The notes under the pieces were generated by a model, which worked only from the letters and a program-made list of their open reading frames with translations, made no database searches and was not told the origin of the DNA. The translations under genes were made by a program, and so were the position numbers. Of a stretch of DNA of 64,000 nt, positions 31,300-39,372 are shown in pieces. The stretch's first letter is position 1; each line of letters starts with the position of its first letter. The DNA comes from Nocardia vinacea NBRC 16497 (GTDB taxonomy: Bacteria > Actinomycetota > Actinomycetes > Mycobacteriales > Mycobacteriaceae): NCBI RefSeq assembly GCF_000308835.1, contig NZ_BAGN01000426.1, positions 21,019 to 85,018 on the forward strand, read 5' to 3'.

Positions 31300-32142
31300 A
31301 TGACGGTCGAGGTGCTGACCGGTCCGGGATCCGACGAGCTGTTATCGGGTCCGGGTCGTCCGACCACCCGGCCGGCGCAGCCGCCGGTTTCCATGATCGA
31401 GCGAATGACGCTGATCCTAGACGCTTTCGACGGTTCGACACCGACTCTGACGCTGCTCGGATTGGCCGAGCGAACCGGCCTGCCGCGGTCTACAGTGCAC
31501 CGCATCCTGGACCAGATGATCCGGCTGCGCTGGTTGGCGCACGCGCCCGGCGGCTACCGCCTCGGCTTGCGTCCGCTGGAACTCGGCGGACTCGCCGCCG
31601 ACCACAATGAGATTCGTGATGTGGTGAGTCCGCTGCTGCACGAGCTGTGTCAGCGGACCGGCATGGTGGGCCATCTCGGCGTACTCGACGGCCGCGAGGT
31701 GCTGTACCTGGACAAGGCCGGTGGCCGCTACACCGCGAGCATTCCGACCCGCCTCGGTGGCCGGATGCCCGCGCACAGCACGGCCCTCGGCAAGGCCATG
31801 CTGGCCTCGCTGGAGCCGAGCATTATCGAGACCTCCTTCCGGGACCGGTTGCCGCAATTGACGCCGCGGACCATTTGCGACCGGGCGGAACTGCACCGCG
31901 AGTTGACGCGGATCCGGCATCGGCAGGGAATTTCCGTGGACATCGAGGAGTCGGTGACCGGGATCTCCTGCGTCGCGGTGCCGATTCGCGGGCGCGGAGC
32001 AGCCATCGGCGCACTCTCGCTGTCCGGTCAAGTCGGTGGGGATCGAACGGCATTGGATACCGCGCGTTTGGCGCGGGTGCTCGTCGAGGTCGCGCACGAG
32101 GCGGGGCGGGCGCTGTTTCCGCTCCACGCTCGGTGGCGGTGA
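31300..32142 (+). CDS. IclR family transcriptional regulator facing the hsaB-kshA operon
   Basis: 280 aa. The ATG at 31300 has GGAGG 6 nt upstream. The winged helix spans about residues 30-90 (MIERMTLILDAFDGSTPTLT, LLGLAERTGLPRSTVHRILD, W-L-A-H-A-P-G-G-Y-R-L-G). The effector domain follows (GHLGVLDGREVLYLDKAGG, PAHSTALGKAMLASLEPS, DIEESVTGISCVAVPI). It lies divergent to the steroid operon with operator copies B and C between them, making it the best local candidate for the regulator of the motif set. E. coli IclR binds TGGAAATNATTTCCA, which has the same GGAA...TTCC ends as copy A. Confidence 0.88.
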   Translation: MTVEVLTGPGSDELLSGPGRPTTRPAQPPVSMIERMTLILDAFDGSTPTLTLLGLAERTGLPRSTVHRILDQMIRLRWLAHAPGGYRLGLRPLELGGLAADHNEIRDVVSPLLHELCQRTGMVGHLGVLDGREVLYLDKAGGRYTASIPTRLGGRMPAHSTALGKAMLASLEPSIIETSFRDRLPQLTPRTICDRAELHRELTRIRHRQGISVDIEESVTGISCVAVPIRGRGAAIGALSLSGQVGGDRTALDTARLARVLVEVAHEAGRALFPLHARWR

Positions 32143-32345
32143 TTCGGGTCTGTGGCGTTGTGGTCGGGGCGAGACGTCCCGGCTGTGGTTGCGTCGACCG
32201 AGTTGTCCGAACGGACGCTTCGCACCGTTCAGCTCGCCGCGGGTGACCGGGTAAATAGCGCGTGGCCCGCGAATGCGCGGACCTGCCTGCGTGCGGTGTG
32301 GTGCTCGGCTAGCGTCGGGGGTGGGACCTCATTGAGGAGGGCGAT

Positions 32346-33491
32346 GTGATCTACAGCGATGAGCATCAGGAGTTCCGGGCGCTGGTTCGGCGGTATGTCG
32401 AGCAGAAGATCAATCCGCGGGTCGACGAGTGGGAACGGGCCGAGTGGATGCCGCTGCACGAGATCTTCGCCGATATGGCGAAGCTCGGGATGCTGGGGCT
32501 GGAATACGATCCGGCCTACGGCGGCCAGGGTGCGGACCATCTGTTCACGGTGGTGCTGTGCCAAGAGCTCGGGCGAGTCGCCCACGGCTCGTTCCCGATG
32601 GCGCTCGGGGTGCAGGTCGCGATGGCGACGCCGTCGCTGCACGCGCACGGCAGCGAAGAACTCAAACAGGAGTATCTCGCGCCCGCTATGCGCGGCGAAA
32701 TGGTCTGTGGCGTAGCGGTTACCGAACCGGAAGCGGGTTCGGATGTGGCGGGGATTCGCACGCACGCCCGGCGCGACGGTGACGACTGGGTGATCAACGG
32801 CTCGAAGATGTTCATTACCAATGCCGTTCAGGCCGACTGGCTCTGCACCTTGGTGCGCACCTCCGGCGAGGGCGGCTACCGCGGCATGAGCCAGATCATC
32901 ATCCCCACCAGCACTCCGGGCTTCCGGGTCGACCGCAAACTCGACAAGCTCGGTATGCGCGCGTCCGATACCGGCCTGCTCACCTTCGACAATGTCCGAG
33001 TTCCGGTGCGCAACACCATCGGTGAAATCGGCCGCGGCTTCCAACAGCAGATGTCGCAATTCGTGATGGAGCGCATGTTCGCCTCCTACAGCGTCCCCAT
33101 CACCTGCGCCATCGAACTCGAGGCCACCCGCGACTACGCCCGCGACCGAAAGCTGTTCGGCCACCCGCTCAGCGCGAACCAATACCTGCAATACACCTAC
33201 GCCGAACTCGCGGCCCGCGTCGATATGCTCCGCGTCTACACCGAGTCCACCGCCCAGTCCTACATGGCAGGCACCGATGTGACTCGGATGGCCACGATCT
33301 CCAAACTGGAGGCCGCCCGCCTCGGCCGGCAGGTCGCCGACTGGTGCCTACAGGTGCACGGCGGCATGGGGTACATGGAAGAAACCTGGACGTCCCGCGC
33401 CTACCGCGACAGCCGCCTGCTCAGCATCGGCGGCGGTGCCGACGAAGTCATGCTCCGCGTGCTGTCCATGATGGACGGCTTCACCGACTGA
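32346..33491 (+). CDS. Acyl-CoA dehydrogenase
   Basis: 381 aa FAD enzyme. A GTG at 32346 follows GAGGAGGG. N-terminal helices precede the flavin-binding VCGVAVTEPEAGSDVAGIRT at about 117-136, WVINGSKMFITNAVQADW, and the C-terminal CLQVHGGMGYMEE. Where many family members have Y-E-G-T with the catalytic Glu, this protein has S-I-G-G-G-A-D-E-V-M, as in citronellyl-CoA-type dehydrogenases, so a branched or bulky acyl-CoA is likely. It stands alone, 203 bp after iclR and convergent with hemC. It may act on steroid side-chain or ring-derived CoA thioesters. Confidence 0.88.
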   Translation: MIYSDEHQEFRALVRRYVEQKINPRVDEWERAEWMPLHEIFADMAKLGMLGLEYDPAYGGQGADHLFTVVLCQELGRVAHGSFPMALGVQVAMATPSLHAHGSEELKQEYLAPAMRGEMVCGVAVTEPEAGSDVAGIRTHARRDGDDWVINGSKMFITNAVQADWLCTLVRTSGEGGYRGMSQIIIPTSTPGFRVDRKLDKLGMRASDTGLLTFDNVRVPVRNTIGEIGRGFQQQMSQFVMERMFASYSVPITCAIELEATRDYARDRKLFGHPLSANQYLQYTYAELAARVDMLRVYTESTAQSYMAGTDVTRMATISKLEAARLGRQVADWCLQVHGGMGYMEETWTSRAYRDSRLLSIGGGADEVMLRVLSMMDGFTD

Positions 33492-33574
33492 TCGAGCCAC
33501 TGCCGTCGCACACCTGTGCCATATGCGAGATAGCCAGTCGATATGCGACAGCGCCGATGTCCTGGCTCGGGGCC

Positions 33575-34504
33575 TCAGTGCGGGATCGAGTCGATGATCG
33601 CGCGTGCGCCTTGGCGCAGAAGGTCCGCGCCGACGAAGAAACCGAGGGCGCTCGGGTCCTCCGGGACGCCCCAGTGCTTGGCGTCCAGCCACTGGCTGCC
33701 GTCGAGGTTGAAGACCTTGCCGTGCAAGGTGAGTCGTCCCGTGGGGTCGGTCGTCGCGTGTCCGGCGATCGGGGAGTTGCAGTGGCCCTGCAGTGCGTGC
33801 AGCATGGCCCGCTCGGCATCCGCGTGACGGTGGGTGGCCGGATCGTCCAGGCGCGCACCGAGATCGAGTAGTTGGGTGTCGTCATCGCGGCACTGCAGTG
33901 CGATCACGCCGGCCCCGATCGGCGGGCACATGGTGTCCAGGTCGAGGGTTTCGGTGATCCGGTGCGCCTGGTCGACGCGGTGCAGGCCGGATACGGCCGC
34001 GATGAGCACATCGATATGGCCCTCTTCGAGGCGCGCCAATCGGGTATTGACGTTGCCGCGCAACGGTTTCACCGCAAGATGCGGATAGTGCAGCCGCAGC
34101 TGTGCGGTCCGGCGCACCGAGCTGGTGCCGACGACCGTGCCCTCGGGGAGATTCGCGAGTGGTGCACCGGTGCGCGTGATCACCGCATCGTGCACGTCCT
34201 CGCGCGGCAGATAACCGGCGAAGGCGAGCCCTTCCGGCACCGGAATATCCCCGGGAATGTCCTTGAGGCAGTGCACCGCCAGATCGGCCTCGTCATCGAG
34301 CAGGGCCCGATCGATCTCCTTGACGAAGGCGCCCTTACCGCCGAGCTTCGACAGGTCGCCCATCCACCGATCGCCCGCCGTGGTTACCTTGACCAGCTCG
34401 CTTTCGACGCCGAGCCCGGCCAGCAATCCGGCGACCTGCTCGGCCTGAGCCAGGGCCATCGGGCTGGAGCGGGTGCCGATCCGAATAATGCGCGTACGCG
34501 ACAT
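33575..34504 (-). CDS. hemC: Porphobilinogen deaminase (hydroxymethylbilane synthase), probably a second copy
   Basis: 309 aa. It joins four porphobilinogen units in tetrapyrrole synthesis. Conserved parts are IRIGTRSSPMALAQAEQV, AVHCLKDIPGDIP (catalytic Asp), GTSSVRRTAQL, PLRGNVNTRL and ALQGHCNSPIAG, where Cys carries the dipyrromethane cofactor. The cofactor loop GHCNSP is unlike the GGCxxP of typical housekeeping enzymes, and no other hem genes are adjacent, so this looks like a paralogue. It is divergent from the PadR gene across 100 bp. An association with heme or cobamide supply for catabolism is only a guess. Confidence 0.88.
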   Translation of the reverse strand: MSRTRIIRIGTRSSPMALAQAEQVAGLLAGLGVESELVKVTTAGDRWMGDLSKLGGKGAFVKEIDRALLDDEADLAVHCLKDIPGDIPVPEGLAFAGYLPREDVHDAVITRTGAPLANLPEGTVVGTSSVRRTAQLRLHYPHLAVKPLRGNVNTRLARLEEGHIDVLIAAVSGLHRVDQAHRITETLDLDTMCPPIGAGVIALQCRDDDTQLLDLGARLDDPATHRHADAERAMLHALQGHCNSPIAGHATTDPTGRLTLHGKVFNLDGSQWLDAKHWGVPEDPSALGFFVGADLLRQGARAIIDSIPH

Positions 34505-34567
34505 GCGGCGAGACTACTCCCGGCGCTCGCGCCCCGATCACCGGGGCGTGTCCCACTCAGCGGGACT

Positions 34568-34604
34568 TTGCACCCGAAATATGCCTAAGCGGTATAGTCC
34601 TATC
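34568..34604 (+). promoter_or_regulatory. Promoter of the PadR gene, probably leaderless, with a weak copy E of the shared motif
   Basis: -35 TTGCAC (34568-34573) and -10 TATAGT (34593-34598), spacer 19 bp; the GTG start is 6 nt further, and no ribosome binding site is seen. The spacer contains CGAAATATGCCTAAG (34575-34589), which partly matches the complement of the shared operator. Confidence 0.45.
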
Positions 34605-35237
34605 GTGACCGAAGCGAAGTCTCCGGCGAGCGCCGAAGTTCCCGACCTGCCGACGACGAGTTGGGCCGTGCTCGGCATGCTCTCGCACGCCGACGAACTC
34701 TCCGGCTACGACCTGAAGAAGTGGGCCGACTGGAGCCTCCAATTCTTCTATTGGAGCCCATCGTTCAGCCAGATCTACGCCGAGCTCAAACGCCTCGAGA
34801 AACACGGTTACGCCACCTCGCGCACGGTGCTGCAGGACGACGGCGTGCGCGGTAAGCGCATGTACGCCATCACCGAGAGCGGTCGCACGGCGGCGGCGCA
34901 GTGGGTGAACCATGCGCCGGTGGAGGCGCCGGTGCTCAAGCACAGCGTCATGTTGCGCGCCTGGCTCGGGCATCTCGCCGAACCGGACCGATTGCGCGAA
35001 ATCCTCTCCGAGCACATCGGATACGCGGAGCGGATGCGCAAACTCGCCGAGGTCGATGCCGAGGGCGCCGACGAGAATCCGGATTGGGCCTATCCGGGCG
35101 CGGTATTACGTTGGTGCATACGGCATTACGAGGCCGAGCGCGATTTCGCCGAGGCCCTGCTCGCCGACGTGGATAAACTCGCGACAAAGACCGCTCCGAA
35201 GAAGTCCGCGAAGGGCAAGGGACGCCGCGCTTCCTGA
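34605..35237 (+). CDS. PadR family transcriptional regulator
   Basis: 210 aa. It begins with TTSWAVLGMLSHADELSGYD near residue 15, then the winged helix (FSQIYAELKRLEKHGYATSR, VRGKRMYAITESGRTAAAQW) and the helical PadR C-terminal dimerisation domain (LRAWLGHLAEPDRLREILSE). The final 18 residues are Lys-rich. The GTG at 34605 is chosen because a TATAGT box lies 6 nt upstream; an in-frame ATG at 34581 is possible. It lies between hemC (divergent) and ribBA (same strand, 60 bp on), and may control either. Confidence 0.85.
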   Translation: MTEAKSPASAEVPDLPTTSWAVLGMLSHADELSGYDLKKWADWSLQFFYWSPSFSQIYAELKRLEKHGYATSRTVLQDDGVRGKRMYAITESGRTAAAQWVNHAPVEAPVLKHSVMLRAWLGHLAEPDRLREILSEHIGYAERMRKLAEVDAEGADENPDWAYPGAVLRWCIRHYEAERDFAEALLADVDKLATKTAPKKSAKGKGRRAS

Positions 35238-35267
35238 TCCCGCTCACTGAGCGGGATGGCGCTTGCT

Positions 35268-35297
35268 ATGACTAATAGGAATACTTCTACTAGTCAT
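35268..35297. promoter_or_regulatory. Shared operator motif, copy D, abutting the ribBA start
   Basis: Arms ATGACTA (35268-35274) and TAGTCAT (35291-35297) are perfect inverted repeats. Between and overlapping them, 35272-35293 is a 22-bp near-palindrome (CTA-N-TAG-N-A-N-TA-N-T-N-CTA-N-TAG). The ATG of ribBA follows directly with no ribosome binding site, suggesting a leaderless message. The inner TGACTA/TAGTCA pair also occurs in the operator at 4470-4512. Confidence 0.6.
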
Positions 35298-36551
35298 ATG
35301 CGCACCGAATTCGCACAGCAGCGTTCGCTGGACACGATCGAGACGGCGCTCGCCGCCCTCGCCGCAGGCGGCATGGTCGTGGTGGTCGACGATGAAGATC
35401 GGGAGAACGAGGGCGATCTGGTCCTCGCCGCCGCACTGGCGACGCCCGAAGCCATCGCCTTCATGGTCCGCCACACCAGCGGCGTGCTGTGCGCACCGCT
35501 GCCCGGCGCGGATCTGGATCGGCTCCAGCTGCCGCCCATGACACCGATCAACGAGGACCCCAAGGGAACCGCGTATACGGTGTCGGTGGATGCGGCTTCC
35601 GGTGTGACGACCGGGATTTCGGCCGCCGACCGCGCCCACACCGTGCGCACGCTGGCGGATCCGCGCACCACACCGGACGAGCTGACCAGGCCCGGCCACG
35701 TCTTCCCGCTGCGCGCACATCCCGGCGGTGTGCTCGGCCGTGCGGGCCACACCGAGGCCGCCGTCGACCTGACCCGGCTGGCCGGATTGCGATCGGCAGG
35801 TGTGATTGCCGAAGTCGTGAACGACGACGGCTCGATGGCCCGTCTGCCGCAACTGCTCGATTTCGCCGAAACCCATGCACTGCCGATCATTTCGATCGCC
35901 GATCTGATTGCTTACCGTCGCCGGGCCGAACCCACCCTGACCCGGGTCGTGGAGACCCGCTTGCCGACTCGATACGGCGAATTCCGCCTCATCGGCTACT
36001 GCGACGAGATCTCCGGAACCGAAACCCTCGCACTGGTTTTCGGCGAACCGAGTCGCGAATCGGTATTGGCGCGGCTGCATTCGGAATGCCTCACCGGTGA
36101 CGCTCTCGGCTCGCTGCGCTGCGATTGCGGCGACCAATTCGACGCCGCGTTGCGCGCGGTCGCCGAGGAGGGCAGTGGCGTGGTGGTCTACCTGCGCGGA
36201 CAGGAGGGGCGGGGCATCGGATTGTTGAACAAGTTGCGGGCGTATGAATTACAGGATCGCGGTGCCGATACGGTCGAAGCGAATCTCGCGCTCGGTTTGC
36301 CGGTCGATGCCCGAGGGTATGCGGCAGGTGCGCAGGTGTTCGCCGATCTGGGCATTCGGTCGGTTCGGCTGCTCAGCAACAATCCGGCCAAACAGGAGGG
36401 CCTGGAACGCTGCGGGGTCGCGGTGGTGCGGCGGCTGCCGCTGCAGGCGACGCCGACCGAACACAACATCCGCTACCTGCGTGCCAAGCGCGATCGGATG
36501 GATCATCAACTCTCGGGTGTGGACGCCGAGCAGGCAAGGGCCACCTCGTAG
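35298..36551 (+). CDS. ribBA: Bifunctional 3,4-dihydroxy-2-butanone-4-phosphate synthase / GTP cyclohydrolase II
   Basis: 417 aa; makes both early precursors of riboflavin. Residues about 1-205 are RibB, with acidic motif DDEDRENEGD (31-40), RHTSGVLCAP and HPGGVLGRAGHTEAAVDL. Residues about 206-417 are RibA, with zinc ligands in RLHSECLTGDALGSLRCDCG and GTP-binding GQEGRGIGL, ending SNNPAKQEGL and the usual HNIRYLRAKRDRM segment. It stands apart from other rib genes, directly under a copy of the operator shared with flavin-dependent catabolic genes. It is thus probably a second, inducible ribBA that raises flavin supply. Confidence 0.9.
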   Translation: MRTEFAQQRSLDTIETALAALAAGGMVVVVDDEDRENEGDLVLAAALATPEAIAFMVRHTSGVLCAPLPGADLDRLQLPPMTPINEDPKGTAYTVSVDAASGVTTGISAADRAHTVRTLADPRTTPDELTRPGHVFPLRAHPGGVLGRAGHTEAAVDLTRLAGLRSAGVIAEVVNDDGSMARLPQLLDFAETHALPIISIADLIAYRRRAEPTLTRVVETRLPTRYGEFRLIGYCDEISGTETLALVFGEPSRESVLARLHSECLTGDALGSLRCDCGDQFDAALRAVAEEGSGVVVYLRGQEGRGIGLLNKLRAYELQDRGADTVEANLALGLPVDARGYAAGAQVFADLGIRSVRLLSNNPAKQEGLERCGVAVVRRLPLQATPTEHNIRYLRAKRDRMDHQLSGVDAEQARATS

Positions 36552-36555
36552 CCGA

Positions 36556-36587
36556 CCCTTTCTAGCGACCTGCGAGCAGTCGCTGGC
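36556..36587. repeat. Dispersed hairpin repeat, copy 1
   Basis: A 32-bp unit starting 5 nt after the ribBA stop. Its core AGCGACCTGCGAGCAGTCGCT (21 nt, given here only by its arms AGCGA/TCGCT and CTGC/GCAG) folds as a near-perfect hairpin. A second copy is at 63079-63110 with 3 differences. A third partial match (GCGAGCAGTCGCT) is at 14098-14110. Confidence 0.6.
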
Positions 36588-36743
36588 GGTGAATCTTTTC
36601 CGATCTTCGTCGCCGAATGCTGGCTATTTGCCGTGAGATTGCCGACATGTGCCTGTTTCACTTCGGAGATTTTTCGTTCGAGTCATGCGTCGCAGGTCGG
36701 CCTGCTTTCCTGATGGAGTCAGGATGGAAAGTCCGCGAGTAGG

Positions 36744-37691
36744 GTGAGCCGGAAGTCGGGGACAGCGGTGCACCGAATACCGATCGAACACCAGCACTTC
36801 CGCTCGGGGTGGCTGTGGCTGTGGTTGTCCGTTGGCGTCTTGCTGACTGCGGCGGCGGTCGTGGTCTGGATCGCCGGACCCGAGCAACAGTCGTCCTGCA
36901 CGGCGACCCATTCGGTCCCGGATACCGGGACCGAAACCTCGCGAATGATGGTGGCCAGCAGCAGTACCGGCATTGCAAACTGGCATACGGTGGACGCGTC
37001 GCCACCCACACGGCCGGGGGAGGCGCGGTACTACTCGTTCGGTCCCGGTGCCGCGTGTTCGTTTGCCGGACTGCCGACGAATGGCTTCTATGTGGGCGTC
37101 TCCACGCGGGAATACGGCCACGCCGATCTGTGCGGTGCCTACCTCGACGTGCACGGTCCGCGCGGTGATGTCCGGGTGCTCATCGCCGACCGCTGCCCAG
37201 GATGCGCTCCTGGACAACTGGATTTGAGTGCGGCCGCCTTCGAACAGATCGCTGACCGGTCCGACGGCGTCGCGCAGATCCGCTACTCCGTGGTCCGCGA
37301 TCCGCTTCCCGCGCCGGAGCTGATCTACGAGCTGAAGCCGGACTCCTCGCCCTCCTGGCTGGCCATGCTGGTGACCGGATCGGGAAATCCCATCCAGCGG
37401 GTCGCTTTACGGTCCGCTGCGGACGGGCCGTGGCATGAGCTCAATCGCGGCATGGACAACTACTGGACGATCAGCGGCGCCGGGCCGGGTCCGTTCTCGG
37501 CACAGGTGACAGATGTCCACGGGCATCAGGTGGAGATCTCCCGGATCTCGTTGGAGCAGGGCGAGCGGTACACCGGCATGAGCCTCTATACCGAGCCTGT
37601 CCCGGAACCGCTACCCGCGCCGACGCCGGAGATCATGAACACGACACCGCAGCCGCCATCCAGCATCGCCGCGACAGGCTGTGCGAACTAG
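36744..37691 (+). CDS. Expansin-like secreted/membrane-anchored protein
   Basis: 315 aa. The GTG at 36744 is used; a GTG at 36768 is an alternative. Residues about 23-44 form a signal anchor (LWLWLSVGVLLTAAAVVVWI). Residues about 85-190 look like a double-psi beta barrel of the RlpA/expansin type, with YYSFGPGAACSFAGLPTNGF, DLCGAYLDVHGPRGDV, and VLIADRCPGCAPGQLDLS as the diagnostic Asp-containing motif. The C-terminal 100 residues (WLAMLVTGSGNPIQRVALRS, W-H-E-L-N-R, Y-W) resemble the CBM63 sugar-binding domain of bacterial expansins. It may loosen cellulose or peptidoglycan; the natural target is unknown. Confidence 0.78.
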   Translation: MSRKSGTAVHRIPIEHQHFRSGWLWLWLSVGVLLTAAAVVVWIAGPEQQSSCTATHSVPDTGTETSRMMVASSSTGIANWHTVDASPPTRPGEARYYSFGPGAACSFAGLPTNGFYVGVSTREYGHADLCGAYLDVHGPRGDVRVLIADRCPGCAPGQLDLSAAAFEQIADRSDGVAQIRYSVVRDPLPAPELIYELKPDSSPSWLAMLVTGSGNPIQRVALRSAADGPWHELNRGMDNYWTISGAGPGPFSAQVTDVHGHQVEISRISLEQGERYTGMSLYTEPVPEPLPAPTPEIMNTTPQPPSSIAATGCAN

Positions 37692-39370
37692 CTCGGTTTT
37701 GCCAGGGCCCGTCCGGCGGCGCGGCCGGAGAAGATACAGCCACCGAGGAAGGTGCCCTCCAACGCGTTGTAGCCGTGCACACCACCGCCACCGAATCCAG
37801 CGACCTCGCCTGCGGCATACAGTCCGGGCAGCGGGGTGCCATCCGGTCGCATCACCTGCGAATCCAGATTGGTCTGCAGTCCGCCGAGGGTTTTGCGGGT
37901 CAAGATATTGAGCCGCACCGCGATCAGCGGCCCGTTGGCCGGATCGAGGATGCGATGCGGTTTGGCCACGCGGCCCGCCTTATCGCCGAAATACTGGCGC
38001 GCGTTGTTGATCGCCATCAGCTGCGCGTCCTTGGAGTACTTATTGGCGACATCACGATCGCGGGCGACGATCTGCTGTTCCAACTCGTCGAAGTCCAACT
38101 GCGGGCCGCGCGCGATCTTGTTCATGCCATCGACCAACTCGCGCAAGGTATTCGCGACCACGAAGTCGACCCCGTGCTGTTTGAACGCCTCGACCGGACC
38201 GGGCGCACCCTTGGCCACCCGGCTCTTGAGGGTGAGCTTGAGGTCCTTACCGGTGATATCCGGATTCTGCTCCGAGCCCGATAGCGCGAATTCCTTCTCG
38301 ATGATCGACTGGGTGAGCACGAACCAGGAGTAGTCGTAGCCGGTGGCCAGGATTTCCTTCATGGTCGAATTGGTGTCGAAGCCCGGGAAACACGGTGCGG
38401 GCATACGCTTTCCATTGGCGTCGAACCACAGCGAGGATGGGCCGGGGATGATCCGGATGGCGTGATCGGGCCAGATCGGATTCCAGTTGTTGATGCCCTC
38501 GGTGTAGTGCCACATGCGATCGCGGTTGACGATGGCGCCGCCCGCGGTCTCGGAGATGCCGAGCATCCGTCCGTCCACATGTGCGGGCACACCGGAGATC
38601 ATGGTCTCCGGCGCCGGACCGAGCCGTTCGGTGGGCCAGTTGCGGCGGATCAGCTCGTGATTGTGGCCGATACCGCCGGAGGTCACGATCACCGCCTTGG
38701 CACGGAATTCGAAGTCGCCGACTACATTTCGTGACGAAGCCCGACCGCGTTCCAGATCGGTCTGCTCGAGCACGCTGCCGCGCACGCCGACTACCGCACC
38801 GTCCTCGACGATCAACTCGTCGACCCGATGCCGGAAACTGAAGCCGACCAGTCCGCGGCGCTCACCCTCGAGCACCGGCTCCTGGAATACCCGTACCACC
38901 TCGGGGCCGGTACCCCAGGTGAGGTGGAAGCGCGGCACCGAATTGCCGTGCCCGTCAGCGAAGCCGCCACCGCGCTCGGCCCAACCGACCAGTGGCGTTA
39001 CCCGTAAACCCAACTCGTGCAGATAGTCCCGCTTCTCGGTGGCCGCGAAGCGCACATAGGCCCGCGCCCACTGGCGGGCCCAGTAGTCCTGGTCCTCGCG
39101 ATCGAACCCCGCCGAACCGAACCAATCCTGCAGTGCCAGTTCATAGGAGTCCTTGATGCCGAGGCGGCGCTGCTCCGGGCTGTCGACGAAGAACAATCCG
39201 CCGAGCGACCAGAAGGCCTGGCCGCCGAGGTTATTGCGATTCTCCTGGTCCAGCACATGCACCTTGCGGCCGGCCTTGACCAGTTCGTGGGTCGCCACGA
39301 GCCCTGCCAGGCCCGCACCGACGACGATGACATCTGCCTCTTGCGTGAATTCGGGACTCGGGTCGGTCAT
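37688..39370 (-). CDS. KstD-like FAD-binding dehydrogenase (Rv0785 type)
   Basis: 560 aa. The ATG at 39370 has AGGA about 5 nt upstream; the in-frame ATG at 39376 is less well placed. The FAD motif VGAGLAGLVATHELVKAG lies at about 16-33, followed by N-N-L-G-G-Q-A-F-W-S-L-G-G. The C-terminus reads GLYAAGEVAGFGGGGVHGYN and EGTFLGGCIFSGRAAGRA. It belongs to the fumarate-reductase/KstD flavoprotein superfamily, but the final block differs from true KstD (7564). The substrate is unknown. It is downstream of a TetR gene in the same unit; its stop overlaps the convergent expansin-like stop on CTAG. Confidence 0.8.
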   Translation of the reverse strand: MTDPSPEFTQEADVIVVGAGLAGLVATHELVKAGRKVHVLDQENRNNLGGQAFWSLGGLFFVDSPEQRRLGIKDSYELALQDWFGSAGFDREDQDYWARQWARAYVRFAATEKRDYLHELGLRVTPLVGWAERGGGFADGHGNSVPRFHLTWGTGPEVVRVFQEPVLEGERRGLVGFSFRHRVDELIVEDGAVVGVRGSVLEQTDLERGRASSRNVVGDFEFRAKAVIVTSGGIGHNHELIRRNWPTERLGPAPETMISGVPAHVDGRMLGISETAGGAIVNRDRMWHYTEGINNWNPIWPDHAIRIIPGPSSLWFDANGKRMPAPCFPGFDTNSTMKEILATGYDYSWFVLTQSIIEKEFALSGSEQNPDITGKDLKLTLKSRVAKGAPGPVEAFKQHGVDFVVANTLRELVDGMNKIARGPQLDFDELEQQIVARDRDVANKYSKDAQLMAINNARQYFGDKAGRVAKPHRILDPANGPLIAVRLNILTRKTLGGLQTNLDSQVMRPDGTPLPGLYAAGEVAGFGGGGVHGYNALEGTFLGGCIFSGRAAGRALAKPS

Positions 39371-39372
39371 GG

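Noticed and set aside
32143..32345. Short frames in the 203-bp gap between iclR and the acyl-CoA dehydrogenase
   Set aside because: Composition and lack of start signals suggest non-coding DNA; nothing regulatory was recognised either.
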